Notes: generated from the sequence alone by a model not told the origin. Shown: positions 34,256-47,194, numbered from the stretch's first letter. The stretch: DNA of 64,000 bases from Ursus arctos (GCF_023065955.2 NW_026622874.1:30641772-30705771), one strand, 5' to 3'. Program-made: numbers and translations.

Positions 34256-36089
34256 TGCCAACATCCCATATGAATGGGAGGATGCATACGTACTAATAAT
34301 GAGCCAGGAGCACCACACTTGCATGCAGGAAAAAACAAAATGCCGTTATCAGAATGATCAGATGCCATGCCCATATCTTCCATAAGCATTTGAAGGCACC
34401 AAACCTCTGGCCTGCTCCCTCAGAGATGTTCTTTACTTAAAACCATTAGCTTTAAATATGCCACCATCAGAACCAAGCTGCTTAGTGCTCAGGGGTCTAA
34501 GCTATGGATTCAACACCCACCCATGCAGACCTGTTGATTACGTTTAGCCCAGATGGAGGCCAGCTCTTCTCCCAACATCTGACGTTGGCTACAGAGGGGC
34601 CTGTAGAGGGTATACAGATGGGTCAGGGTGCAGGAGCCCCTTCACAACTTGGTCCATCACCAACATCTCACCTACAAATCACTGCTGGCCTTCCACTCAG
34701 GTTCCCCTTTACCTACCGAATATGAGAGCCACATGACCAAACCCTTTCCTTATAATGGGTGACTACTGGGTGGGCAGAGCCTCAAGAAAGTGCGTTTACA
34801 GGTTTACGCATTCGACCAATTTCAAGCAGCCTGATCACGCTCCAGAAGTTTCCGTCCTCAGTGATACTTGAGTCTTTGCAGCACTACAATTCGCACACTA
34901 CAGACTGGAACTAAAAAACAAACAAACAACTCTTTAACATGCAATACTTCCAAACTAACTTCCAGTCACTCGTGGAGGAAGTAAAGCCCGGGTGGGAGTG
35001 ACCACAGACAGGGGTACACACTATTCCCTCCATGGGGTTTCCAACCGTCTTCAGCCTAGGAGCACATTGAAGCCTTGGCTCTGGGGCCTGTGTCTATTTT
35101 GGGTTATAAATAAACACAATATAAAACAGATTCTTTGGAGATTTGAGCAGAGGAGACAGGACGGGAGTTTATACTCTTTAGTGCCACGGAGCTGAGTCTA
35201 ATCGCTAATAAAAAGGTCCTTGAGCCTCAGTTTAATAACCACCAAGATTTCCTGGCTGCCTGCCTGTCTCCCCACCTTCCTCCCAAGAGGATGCTAAAAG
35301 CATCTATAAGCTTCCCTAGGCCAGATGAAAAGGAGGAGTGTATGGAATGGCAGACGAGAAGGGGCAAACCCAGCTGTCTGCATGAGGTAGGTCTGATTGC
35401 CAATCTCACAGTCAGAGGGAAAGGGTTGAGGGGAAAGATGACATTCTTCGCTGCTCCTAACACATTTCCCAACCCTTGCTTCATCAGCAGATCCCAGGCC
35501 CCGGATCAAAATTACCACAGTCCTGGATACACAACTCCTCTCAAAAGTAACTGTGCTGTTTCTCTCATATTCTCCCTTTTGATCTCTGCCTCTCCCACAT
35601 CTTATCCAGTGCCACCCTGCTGGTCTAATCTTCTAACTCACTGATCATGACCGTTAGGGAAATGTTCATTATAATAATGAACTTGTACAACTCAAAAGTT
35701 GCTGCAGTGGTACAATGCCTTGAGGGTCTCTCGAACAAAGTGCTCCGAAGACAAGTGCAATAAAGAAATGCCTAACTGATAGTTGAAGCATTTCATCCTC
35801 CATCCGGGTTTACGGTGTAACGATTTTGAGACAGCCGTGTTAGGGCCCCACAGAGGCAGGGCGCGTGGCCCTGATAGGTATATAGTCTGTGTTCCCACAG
35901 CAACACAGTATCTCACACATACCAGTTGGTTGGTCATTCAGGACAAAACAAAAATTAACAGCTAAGGAAAAGAAGATGCAACTTCCGTGTCCTCAGGAAG
36001 CTTCTAGTCTGACAATGGTAGCCAAGTCCTTCTCCTTAGGGGGTCCTGCCTATAAGAGATTCCCATGGCAGTATATCCTAAATTAAAAC
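34256..36089. other. unique intron sequence
   Basis: No gene or clear repeat was seen. 35530-35645 may be an L2 remnant. Confidence 0.4.
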
Positions 36090-36420
36090 CCATCTACCTG
36101 GCTTTTACAAAGTCATTCTCCAACTGGCTCCTTCCTGTGCCACCAACTTATTTTCTGATTCTCCAAAACAGGTTTTCCACTCTAGTCAGTGAACTGCATT
36201 CTTACACAAGTCTGAGCTCTATAAGCATGCCAGCCCATCTCCCCACCATGGAAGACCCCCGGTCATAACTGCCCCCATCTAATTTTTTATTCACTTCAAG
36301 GAAATTTCCCTTGCCGATCTCACACAACACTGGTGGCCCTTTGATTCTTCCTCTCTTCAGAATTCACGTATTCACTGTGGCCTAATTTCCCCAGACTTGT
36401 CGATGTGCTGCTCTCTAGCA
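36090..36420 (+). mobile_element. L2-like LINE fragment
   Basis: A pyrimidine-rich order of motifs (catctacctggcttttacaa, ttcaaggaaatttcccttgc, gagctctataagcatgcc) resembles the plus-sense L2 3' region. Weak. Confidence 0.4.
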
Positions 36421-36925
36421 TTTCTGAGTGACTTCATCAGGTCCGCGGGCATGTAGGATCCCCCACCTCGCAACCAAGACATGGAGCAGGGAAATGTTAC
36501 AATTCCCCCAGAGTCTATCTTAGCCTCTGAATTCAGGGTTGTTCAGTAAATCCTGACCAACTCCCTTCGTTCCCTCATCCTCCTCGTTTCCCTGATTCAC
36601 CTTCCCTCCCCTTCTTTTTTCTTTGACTGTCACTGTCTCTAAACAAAAGATGATTCTCCAGCTAGAACGTATGGCTTCATAAGTAAATGTCATAATTCAC
36701 ATCTGCTGCCACATTGTCCTCTAAGGTGCTGTGGGTTTTGCAAAGTAACATTTACAAAGTCAGACTAAATCACAGACACCACCAGGAGGTGTCCTGAGCC
36801 AGGGGACAGCTGGCAGGGACTGAGACGTGGAACATGTGCCAACTCCAACTTCCCCAGGAAACTGCCAGAGCTATCCAGAAGAAAAGGGAGATCAAACCAA
36901 AAAGCAAAACTTCAGTGCTAAGTGG
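36421..36925. other. unique intron sequence
   Basis: Nothing was recognised. Confidence 0.4.
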
Positions 36926-37115
36926 TTTTTTTTTTAAGATTTATTTATTTATTTTAGAGATACGTGCAGAGGAAGAGGGAGAGAGAAACTCAAGCAGACT
37001 CCGTGCCAATCATGGAGCTCAATGCCAGGCTCGATCTCACAACCCTGAGATCATCATGACCTGAGCCAAAACCAAGCGCTGGATGTGTAACTGACTGAGA
37101 TACCTAGGTGCCCCA
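36926..37115 (-). mobile_element. SINEC, older copy
   Basis: On the plus strand it starts with poly-T then aagatttatttatttatttt, has the gagatcatcatgacctgagc box B-like region and ends ctgagatacctaggtgcccc. Several substitutions and no clear target-site duplication suggest an older copy. Confidence 0.9.
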
Positions 37116-40100
37116 ATGTGTTAAAATGTTTTTAAAATTAAAGCACCCAAGTTGGGAGGTTTAAGATTTGTGATGTTAACTTTAAAAGCTTCAAATAAAA
37201 TCATGGACATGTCCATCAGTGTTAGGTACCTGTAAGGGGAGGGTATTCTCAAGGCCAACAGGAGTGTGGCTTTAACCCTTCAACTTTTGGACAATATCTC
37301 TTCCTCTGCCACGAATGTCACTTCCAAGTCCAGTGTATGCTTTGGCTATAAGAGAAAGTACCGAGCTGAAGGGTCAAGACAATTGTTGGACATGGATTAA
37401 TGAATGAAAACACACACACCACCTCAGAGCATAGAGAAGGGTGGGAGTCTGGATGGGTAACTCACGGTCATGGACTTCAGAGCGCTGTTTCCTTCTCTGG
37501 GCCTTGGTTTACAGCTAAGAAGAGATGGGGAGAACTAGGGGGTGAGGTCTCTATAGCTTGGAACATGAATGTTCTAGAATGATGAATCACAATGGCATGC
37601 TGTTTTGCTACTGGTTTCTGCTAAAACACAAAGGATCTGTCTTTTTTAATGGATTTTCAAGACGTGGAGTGCCTGAATTATGAGCTTACGCTTCTGAGTT
37701 CCCCATTTCTCTACCTCCCTATTGCCATAAAGCTAACTCATGAATTAATATGAAATGCATGAGGAAAGGGTTATCTGAAGGAAGGCTGCAGGGAATCCTG
37801 ACTTAAGGTGATGAATCCCTTCCTGGTAACAAATTTCTACCCACTAATTGATCTGCTTTGCCAATTCAGACATTCATATTCTGGACTTCCTTAAAGAGTA
37901 ACAGCCCGTTGGTAATAAAAATGCTCATCTGGAGTGGCCATAGATGGGGTTCAATGCCTAGAAAGGGAGAAAAGTGGGAGAAAAAAATGCCGGCAGATAT
38001 CAGACAGGCACCATTTTAAAAACAATGCCATTCAAGACTGTTTTCAGGAAGAAGAAAAATAAAAATCTCAGGCACCGAAGTGATTTTCAAAAAATAATGA
38101 AAGCAAAATGGCTACTGGTGGTAATAATGAGGCTACTCCCTCTCTGGACTGAAGTCAGCACTCTGACAAATCAGCTCTGACAGAACTGTTTCTCATTTAT
38201 CATAATTATGATCCATAATCCCTATCAGGCATGATACCTTTTAAGGCCGGGCTCTGGAAGGGAAAACTGATAATGCTTGGGTTTGGGCACGAATGGCAAT
38301 AAATCTGCAGCGGCATCCAACACAACCATGCTAGCACAACACTTACGGAAACAAAGCAAGAACATCATCTCATGCCCGGAAAACAATGTCCCAATAAGCA
38401 TTTTTCCCTTAATGCAGTGAGAGGCTGCCCAGATGACACTGCTTATTCGAAAGATCCCATGGTAATTGAATGAACCCTTGAGTGCACATTAGAGATTAAT
38501 ATTTTAAGAGATGGCATTTTACAGAGACAGTCTAAGAATGACGTTCAACGTGTGTCACAAAAGGCAGAGTCTTCTGTAGATTAAAAATGCCACCATTCAT
38601 GCAGTAAAATCATTAGAAATCCATAGACATCAGATGTGGAACTGGATATTAACATGGTAATCCGTGTTGGAAAGCATCCCGTCCCAAGGGTTGAGGAAAG
38701 AAGTGGACCATGAGAACGGCATTTTACTTTCTCCCTGGGTTCCTTCTCAAGTGTGGTCAAGATGAGGAAAGAAGTTTTATGGGCTGGAGAGAACTGTGCT
38801 TGACTTTTATCTTACTCCTGAGAAAGATGGGTGGAGAGAATGGGGAGTAATCAAGTAGTCCCCAGCTACAAGTGGCTAATGTGGCTGCAGAGAGAAACCA
38901 GGTTTTTGAGTCTAGAGAAGGAGAGAGGCAGCTGGGGTTCAAATGAAAGAAGTGCTGTTCCCAGCTCTTCGCTCCCACATCACGGTCCTGCCATCCAAGA
39001 CTATATGACCAGTGAAACTGCAGGCAAGGGCAGTTCCCAAGAGGAGCCATTTCATGGGGGCCAAAGAGCAACAGCATCCCCTTGGAACTCTTGCCTGCCC
39101 ATGGTGTCTCATCTGCCAGGGCTACATCCACTAACACAAATCTAAGGCCCAGTAACCAGTCCAGCAGCCGTGGGCTTCCAACATCATCACTCTTCCTGAT
39201 GAGAAAGGAAAAGATATGGAAGAAATGCAATCAGTCTGGGTCATGTGCCCAAATACAAGGTGAAGGGTAGAAAGTAGCTGAGTTTACTATCTCCACCTTA
39301 GGTGGCATTGATGAAGAAGTTTATTTTAAGAGCTCAACTGACACACTCTTTTTCCATTCCATGATCAAGGCTAAGAGATAGGAAACCTACTTCTAGAACA
39401 TTCCCTCTTCTCCTAGAAGGAGTTTCTGGAACCTTGTAGGAGAGAGGGGTGGCTGCCCATATGTAGAGCGTGGAGGTGCTAAGATGCAGCCATGAGCTTT
39501 AAACACCAACTCCTCTTATGGATCCAGGAGCCAAGAACCATCCAGGGGGATGCCAGAGGGGGCTAGAGGTAGGGGGCAACCAATCTATTCTTGAGTTCAA
39601 GATCAATATTCCCAGCCTGTCTAGTTGTCCTCATGTCTGCCACACTTTCCTGCTGCATCGCAGTCATGACAAGACCTCTAAGGCTTCAGGCTGGACTCGA
39701 GGGCTCCGCCTTAGTGACCTCCACTGGGAGTCCCAGTACTGTGATTCTCAGTCACATCAGCTCTTCAGTGAGGAGTTTGCTGGAGTGATGGAAATCTCAA
39801 CACCCCACTGGATGTCAAGGGGGACTCCCAACTCACATTGGCTAGAAGGTTTCCCCAGCCTAAGGCCCCTTCTGCTCCTCCTGCAACATCCAGCCCTGGC
39901 TGGTGGGTCTGTGGCTGCTTCTGTCCCTCCGCAGAAGCAGCTGCACATGTGGCTGCCTCTGGCGCAGCTGCAGAACCTTCAGTGTTCTCTCCAGCATCTC
40001 CGGAGCTCTCTAGGAACCTCTCGGTCTCCAGGGCTACATTGTACTGTCATGTGCCCAACACCACTCTTGGTGGGAGCTTGCATCAGGGTCTCTGCTGAGA

Positions 40101-40404
40101 CCCATGGGGCCATATAGCTCTTTGGAGAACCTTCATCCAAAGTCCTCTCGGGAGTGAGACACCTCAGAGCACAGACTCCACAAAGGACTGAGCCGCCCCC
40201 CACCGCTCTGGGTGAGCTCAAATACTTCCGACAAGTGTACTCCCAAGGCAGCACACAGTGCTCAAGGTCAAACGTCACTCTTTAAGGGTACGGGCTTCCA
40301 GAAACGAAACATTCTAATAGTGACTGAGTTGCACCTGTGTAACCTGGTATCATTTAACTGTTCCCAAATCATGCATGTGTGTATTTGTGTTTGTGAAAAG
40401 AATG
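37116..40404. other. unique intron sequence
   Basis: No gene is accepted. 38190-38560 is low-repeat and A/T-mixed, a possible conserved block. 39518-40117 has a 199-codon open frame on the plus strand with no recognised family and competing frames on the other strand; treated as chance. Confidence 0.45.
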
Positions 40405-40515
40405 TGCCTACTAAAAATACGCTGAGTACCAACTATGGGCTAGGCCCTGTAATAGACGCTGAAATCGCAAAAAGGTAAATAGCACCATCCTGGGCCTGCC
40501 TGGGTAGACTGAGGT
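40405..40515 (-). mobile_element. L2 3' end fragment
   Basis: aaaatacgctgagtaccaac, then tatgggctaggccctgtaat is the reversed L2 3' end, diverged. Confidence 0.5.
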
Positions 40516-40875
40516 AGAGTTAGAAACTGCAAATAGAGGCAGAAAACAAGCAAACAAGCAAACACACACAGCCCAGAGATCTAAACGACACGCACGCACT
40601 GAGGGCGTGCAGGAGAAGAAGGTGTTGACTCTGCCGCGGAGGATTCACAGGGAAGCCCACATCTGCGGCAGAGTAAGAAAGGACAGTGGGAGAAAGCTCT
40701 ATTTTGTCTTTACTGACCAGTTGACCCAATTCCCATTTAACCCTCATACTACTGACAAACTCTTAACCAAAGCCAACGTCAGAGGAGAACGGTCATCATT
40801 GCTTGCTCAAATCTTTCAAGGAAAAATACTCTTAGAAGTTGACAGTTTTTTTTTTAAAAATGTAATCTTACATTT

Positions 40876-41435
40876 GCTGCAACATGGACGGGACTAGAGG
40901 AGATAATGCTAAGCGGAATAAGTCAAGCAGAGAAAGACAATTATCATATGGTTTCACTCATTTATGGAACATAAGAAGTAGGAAGATCAGTAGGAGAAGA
41001 AAGGGAAGAAGAAAGGGGGGTAAACAGAAGGGGGAATGAACCACAAGAGACTGTGGACTCTGGGAAACAAACTGAGGGCTTCAGAGGGGGTGGGGGAATG
41101 GGATAGGCTGGTGATGGGTATTAAGGAGGGCACGTATTGCGTGGTGCACTGGGTGTTATATGCAAGTAATGAATCATGGAACTTTACATCAAAAACTAGG
41201 GATATACTGTATGGTGACTAACATAATAAAAAAATATTATTATTAAAAAAAAGAAAAAGTTATCAATTAAATGTTTAGATTTGAGAAAACATTCAGAATA
41301 TAGGGTATCTAAAACAGTCATGTCATGCTTAGAATTGCTTGAGTGAAATAAACAGAAAAGCTAAAAAATAAAAAAAAATAAGAAATTTAAATAAAATCTT
41401 CAGTTACTGGTATTGGCACTGATGTTTTTATTTAA
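40876..41435 (+). mobile_element. 5'-truncated L1 with probable 3'-transduced flank and 20-bp target-site duplication
   Basis: 40876-41259 is the L1 end: last ORF2 codons, 3' UTR, gtactgtatggtgactaa-like signature and an A-rich tail. About 175 bases of non-L1 sequence follow, with an AATAAA at 41390-41395 and an A run at 41434-41440. The 20-base direct repeats (aaaaatgtaatcttacattt) at 40856-40875 and 41436-41455 enclose both parts, so the unit that was inserted includes the flank. The left junction TTTT|AAAA matches the L1 endonuclease preference. Confidence 0.88.
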
Positions 41436-41815
41436 AAAAATGTAATCTTACATTTCACTTTGGAAAATCTAAATGGTAGGCTACAAGGTGACATGAGGGC
41501 ACATGAAACACAAAATGAAATGAAGCTTTCTTAATGAGTTACCTGGGAACCCAGGGCACTTAGACATCACACCTGGATATTAAAGATGCTGCCCCAGGAA
41601 TGCGCCTGGCTCAGCAGGCAGGGCCCTAGGGACACCCCTGGCCCCGCCTCCACCTCCGTCACCCTGAACAGCTGTGATCCCTACAGGGCCAGAGAGCATC
41701 CCTCTAGGAGACACATTTATAATCCACGTCCAGCTCACCTCATAAGATTGCATATGATGATCGAATAAAAGGAATGAAAAGGAACTGAAAAGTAATGTAA
41801 AAAATGATTATTATA

Positions 41816-41962
41816 GAATCATCGAGCCTTACATCGGAAACTGGGGATGTACTGTATGGTGACTAACATAATATAATAAAAAATCATTAAAATTAAAAAA
41901 AAAATTAAAAAAAATAATAAAAAAATAAAAATAAAAATAAAAAAGTCATCACCAAAAAAAAA
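41816..41962 (+). mobile_element. very short L1 3'-end insertion with long A-rich tail and 17-bp target-site duplication
   Basis: Only about 65 bases of L1 3' terminus (gaatcatcgagccttacatc to actaacataatataa) precede an 80-base A-rich, irregular tail. The 17-base direct repeats aaaaaatgattattata lie at 41799-41815 and 41963-41979. Confidence 0.93.
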
Positions 41963-42104
41963 AAAAAATGATTATTATACTAACAGTATACGGATAATAG
42001 TATATTAGTGATACTATTATCTACAATAATCAGGGAAAGAATTTCCATTGGGATAAATATTTTGCTTAATAAAGAAGAGAGAGGAAAAAAAAAAAAAACA
42101 GACT

Positions 42105-42310
42105 GCTACTTAAGCCAGGCACTGCCCTAAACATTTTATAGGTGTTAATTCAATTTTCAAAACTACCCTGGAAACTCCCCCGCCCCCCACTCCAATTTAT
42201 AGATGAGGAAAATGACGCTCAGAGAGATGATTTACTTAGTTCCCCAATCAAAGAGCTGGCAGACTTCGCCCGTGCTGCATCAGAGAGCAGAGCCTGGACC
42301 AACCGATGAA
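42105..42310 (-). mobile_element. MIR fragment
   Basis: A taagccaggcactgccctaa, acattttataggtgttaatt and agatgaggaaaatgacgctc order is characteristic of reversed MIR. Confidence 0.75.
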
Positions 42311-42529
42311 AATTACACGGAAGCTCTTCTTCTTCAATCTGAGCTGTCTAAAGTTACAAAGCTAATGATGGAGGGGAGACTGAGATTCAGGTCTGATTCC
42401 AAACTGTGTGCTTTTTTCAGTAAATCCAGTGGTTTCTCCAAGATAACTATGGATGTTAGGCATAGATAACTTATATGCTTAACATTAAAAAGACAGTTAA
42501 TACTTAATCCAATATCTTTTAGCTTTTAA

Positions 42530-42620
42530 AAATATCTATCAAGTCCCTAGTAGGTGTCAATCACCATGCTCAGTGCTTTATACAGTATTTCACTTAATTT
42601 AGTTGATACTTTAGCATTTT
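42530..42620 (-). mobile_element. MIR fragment
   Basis: tagtaggtgtcaatcaccat and gctcagtgctttatacagta fit the reversed MIR 3' part. Confidence 0.5.
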
Positions 42621-43246
42621 TTAGTGCTTCAGAGTCATATTTGTGAACCTACATTATCATTGTAACAGCAAAGCATAACAGTTCTAGATTATAGAGTGTC
42701 CAAAGTCACTACGAGATGACAAAAACTCCAATGTATTTCCACTCGAATAAATCCAGTGGAAACTTATTATACCACCTCAAAGTCCAGAGGGAAGAAGAAG
42801 GAATCCTGGAGGCCATATTGCACATAGATCCCCCGTACCATACCACAACCAGAAGTCATCCAGCCAAAGCCTCAACACTCTCAGTGACCAAGAATTCTCC
42901 ATTTCTTGAAAAAGTTTTTTCTACCTTTTTTTTTTAAGACAACTTAGATTGAAGAGAAGATGCTTCTCTTTACTTTTTACCGATTAATCCCAGTTCTCCT
43001 CTCTGAAAAAATATGGAACAAATGTAGCAGGTCTTCGACCAGCAAGCAGCCTGTCAAATATCTAATGAAAGTCCTCATCTCACTCCAAAGGCTTTAATGT
43101 GCAGGTAACATACCCTCAGTTTCTTTATTCATTCTTTTATATCTGGTTTCAAATCTCCTATCATAGTTCCCCCTTTTCTAGATATTTCCTCATTTGTCCG
43201 GGTTCCTTTGGGATTATGGTACCTGAAGGAGATTGAACATTTAAGG
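42621..43246. other. unique intron sequence
   Basis: Nothing was recognised. Confidence 0.4.
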
Positions 43247-43259
43247 AATGACATGAATA

Positions 43260-43451
43260 GGTGCCTGGGTGGCTCAGTTAGTTAAGCGTCTGCCTTTGGC
43301 TCAGGTCATGATCCCAGGGTCGTGGGATCGAGCCCTGCATCAGGCTCCCTGCTCAGCAGGAAGCCTGCTTCTCCCTCTAACTCTGCTTGTGCTCTTTCTC
43401 TCTCTCTCAAATAAATAAGTAAATAAATATCTTTAAAAAAAAAACTAAAAA
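43260..43451 (+). mobile_element. SINEC with 13-bp target-site duplication
   Basis: A near-consensus copy: gtgcctgggtggctcagtta head, caggtcatgatcccagggtc box B region, CT microsatellite and A-rich tail. The repeats aatgacatgaata at 43247-43259 and 43452-43464 are identical. Confidence 0.98.
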
Positions 43452-43512
43452 AATGACATGAATAATGAAGAACAGAGTAGGAATACCAATTCTTTTGTAA
43501 CCATATATTTGT

Positions 43513-43625
43513 ATGAATGACAAATATTTTCTAAGCATCTACTACGTGCTAGGTATTATGCTAAGGACTGGAGATACACGGGAATGTCCCATGTAAGGTT
43601 GCCCTTACAGAACTTACATCTAACC
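43513..43625 (-). mobile_element. L2 3' end fragment
   Basis: gaatgacaaatattttctaa, agcatctactacgtgctagg and gcccttacagaacttacatc are in reversed L2 3' order. Confidence 0.6.
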
Positions 43626-43989
43626 TATTACACTGACGAAACCTGTGGGGACATTTGTTTGGGGAGCAGCCTTATCTCATACCAAAGCTTGCACCCACTG
43701 ATTTTCTGAGAAAGTCAAGACCATCATATAAGACTATCTTCACCTTCTTTCCTAATCACATACATCTTTATCTCCACTGGCACCGACCCACTCATTCATT
43801 TGTGTTCCCATGGGGGAAGGGATGGCCTTCCCATGACAAAACTAGCTCTGTTCTTTGGTCCTCCTCCCTTAAGCCTCCTGAGGGACAATGCTCCATCAGT
43901 TATCTCCCTCTCACACTACATCCTCATCCAGCTCATCTGAACTGGTTCTCTCCTTAGCATTAAGACATATTTCAGCCCCTCCTGTTTTA

Positions 43990-44670
43990 TAAACACCTTT
44001 CTTTCATCCCACAACTTCTACATCATCAGCTTCGATCGTAACTTCTTCTCTTCATGGTCAAGTATTTCCAGATCCTTGAAAGAACAGTCCATTCCCAGCC
44101 TCTAAGTCCTCCCCTCCCACCCACTCCCTACCCTGTTGTGGTCTGACTCCTGTTCCTTCCTATTCCATTTAAACAATTTTTGTCAAGGTCATTAATGTCC
44201 TCTATATTGTCAAAGCCGATGGGTATATTTACAACATTCTCTTACATGTCTTGTCTGCCACGTTTGGTATTGACCGTGCCTTCCATGTCTTAGTCATTAT
44301 AGTACTACTTACATTCATTATAGAAATTTTAGGAATAGATACATTAAAAAATCCAAAATTAACTACCAATGACCTTTTCTTAATATCCTCTGTGACATTT
44401 TTCTGCAAATACACATAGATACGTACTTCTCATAAGAATAGGATCATATATGGACCATTTTAAAACACTGCTCTGGTCACCCGGTCATGAGCATACTTCC
44501 ATAGCTCCACCGTCTATATCCACAGTTTTTCCTCCCTTAGCTCTAGTGAAACCACCCTCCTCATTTTCCTTTTACCTCTAGAGCCATCATTTCTCAGTCT
44601 CCCTTCTCTTCTCATCCTCTGGCTAGTTCTAAAAACGTCAGCAACTTCTCAGGGCTCTCTCGCCAGGCCT
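43990..44670 (+). mobile_element. L2 ORF2 fragment, probably interrupted
   Basis: 43990-44225 includes gtggtctgactcctgttcct and gtcaaggtcattaatgtcct, a conserved L2 reverse-transcriptase region. 44515-44670 continues with a tcagtctcccttctcttctc block. The segment between (about 44230-44450) is not recognised and may be an insertion. Confidence 0.55.
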
Positions 44671-45544
44671 CTCCGTGTTCACACCGGGAGACTGCATCGG
44701 CTCATTAACACAGCGATTACGGGAGTGTGGTTCATCTACCACATTAGCCAGCAAGTCAGCCACACAGAGAACAGGTAAACAGTGACGCTAATGTACACAA
44801 CGTGCTCAAGGCATGTCTGCTACGCTAATCAGAAGGCAAGAGGAAGCAGAAGAAGAGCTCCAGCGAGGGTACTGCTGGGGAAGTGACTTTGCAAACATGA
44901 AGACCAACATGAGGGCAAGAAACGAGAAAAAAAGGATGAAGGAAAAATGACAGAGAAGGATCAAAACCAAACTCCCCCCTTCGAACCTTTGCTGAGAGCT
45001 GGATGTGTCATGCCATTGCTGAAATGCTCTACTGAATGCGCTCGGAGGAGCTCCTAACGACCCCCTTGCAATCAGCCTCCGAGAATCACTGTGCATGGGA
45101 ACCTTTGTGAAGTGACCCTGCAGCAGCTCTCCCTGGATTTCACTCTGCTGCAGAGTTGAAGAACCCTCCCCACTATGCTTCCCACCCACCACTTCATACA
45201 CTGCCTTCCACCCCCCACCCAATATCTCCTTTCAGCCCCTTCCCAGATTAACATCATTAATCTGCCAAGCCCAAATGATTGCCCTGACCTCTAATATAAT
45301 CTTTTCTACTATTCTTAAACTCTTAACAGGTTTTATAACTATTCAAGTTTTCAGTTGCTCCATTTTCTTGACTGTATGGGAATGCCGTAGGGCTGAGATC
45401 TAGTATGTTACTTGAATCCATATCCCAAATGCCCAATACACTTCTGTATTCCTCTGGGTGCTTGCCAGAGGCAGAACCACGTGATCCAGGGCACTAAGAT
45501 AAAGAGAGGCCTTAAAGCACAGTGACTATAACAGATCATGGGAT
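44671..45544. other. unique intron sequence
   Basis: The 138-codon minus-strand open frame at 44806-45222 has no family resemblance and is rejected. Confidence 0.4.
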
Positions 45545-45735
45545 CCCCCCAGGGATCTGATCCCACTTCCACTTACTGGTTGAAGGCTATGGCAGACAGT
45601 TCACACTCTCTGAGCCCCAGGTCCCTCATTGGTAGAGTATAAAACCCATAGAGATATAAAAATTAACTGAGATGTTGAAGGGAAAGAGCTTAGAACAATG
45701 CCTGGCATATACAGCAAGCATTCAATAGGTGTCAG
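45545..45735 (+). mobile_element. MIR fragment
   Basis: A cttccacttactggttgaag, aggtccctcattggtagagt, agcttagaacaatgcctggc and gcaagcattcaataggtgtc order matches plus-strand MIR. Confidence 0.8.
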
Positions 45736-46243
45736 ATGTCACCTGTGACAAAGACAGCACATTTAGAAGCGGTCACGTAAAGAGAAGGGCTCCTGCTCTT
45801 CCAGCAAAGCACTAATGTCCTCATATCCACAGCAACTTCAAATTCCTCACCTACCCCCACCCCCTGACCCTTGACACCTGGATTAAAAAGAACTTCTACA
45901 AGCACTCTTCTCTTTAGGGGCATCACATTGCTTAATAAGCTGGGTAAGTGGAAGGCCCATGTCAACAATTCAGATCAGAAAAATACACATTATTACCTTC
46001 TCTAATTCGTGTTTGCATGATTTGTACAACTAATATATTTTACGCTAGAGAGTATTCTAGAAATATCAGTAAATTCCCTAGCTCCTAAATGTTCAACAGC
46101 TACCTAAAATTGAACCAGCTTATTGCATGATATTTGTGAACCGTAATCCTGTAATTAAGGCTTCATTAGTCCCTGCAGTCCCACTGCTCTGTAATGGCTG
46201 ATATAATATGATGAAGTTTGTGTTATATTCATCGAATCTCTGT
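45736..46243. other. unique intron sequence
   Basis: Nothing was recognised. Confidence 0.4.
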
Positions 46244-46560
46244 CATTTTCATTCATCCATTTATTATTTCGATACCTACTATGGGCACCCACTATACACT
46301 AGGCACTGGGCTAAGTGCTGGGGATTCACACACTTAGTGATATCTCTGTGAAAATTTCATGCCACTGGGCAGCTCTTGTTTCACCATCTCTAAACGAGGC
46401 TTCATTAAGGATTTTATTAAGTGGCTCGTACTCATCTGGCATTGTGGTGGGCATGATGAGGAATATAAAGATGCTAGAGATATAATCCCTACCCTCAGTA
46501 AGTTTATAATCTGGTGGACAGGCAAAACAAACATTGAAAAAGACAGCACTGTAAGACAGT
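46244..46560 (-). mobile_element. L2 3' end fragment
   Basis: ttcattcatccatttattat, cactaggcactgggctaagt, a tccctaccctcagtaagttt block and a ggtggacaggcaaaacaaac block are in reversed L2 order, with roughly 90 bases of unrelated sequence near 46330-46420. Confidence 0.6.
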
Positions 46561-46587
46561 GTAAGTAGCCCCAAAACGGATTTGAAT

Positions 46588-46720
46588 TAACATTTATCCA
46601 GTACCTTCTATATGCAGCCACTTGGCTGGGCACCTGCCATATTTAAGTGTAGGAGATAAGTTAAAAACTCCCAATTTTCCAGATGAGAAAAGTGACTTTG
46701 AGACTCGGATCTGTCTCTGA
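46588..46720 (-). mobile_element. MIR fragment
   Basis: aacatttatccagtaccttc and aattttccagatgagaaaag fit reversed MIR with a short gap. Confidence 0.5.
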
Positions 46721-47194
46721 AACTCGCATCTTATCACCAAATCATGCCAACTCTTAGCTCAACTTCTTCACCTAGACTTATTTATGCATTTATACTGATT
46801 TATACAAAATGTATGCAATGAGGTACAGAATGGTTAAGTGCCTTGCTCATATTTTAAAATTATGAACAGGTTTATATTTTTAAGAGTTCTTAGTTTTCAA
46901 ATCCTACAAATTCCACAATTAAACCAAATGCCCCTCTATTTGCCCCAAAAAGTAGCCCGCAGTCTTGCCTGGAGGCCATAAAAAAAGGTCAAGAAGAGCA
47001 TAGGCCAGGAAGGAATGTACCTGGTCCTACAGGGCTCAATCTAAACCTCAGCGAGGGCCTGGAATGTGGCAAAGGATTCTGTACTTAAACCAGGAAAGGA
47101 GGGGGTCGCTGTCATCATCTCTCTGAGCTCTTCCTCTGAAAAAAGGTTAAACAAAAGAACCCCGCAGAGTACCTGGTCCTCAGTAATCAGTAAC
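46721..47194. other. unique intron sequence
   Basis: Nothing was recognised. Confidence 0.4.

Noticed and set aside
44806..45222. 138-codon minus-strand open frame
   Set aside because: No domain, no splice-site context matching HHAT, and an overlapping shadow frame; consistent with chance.
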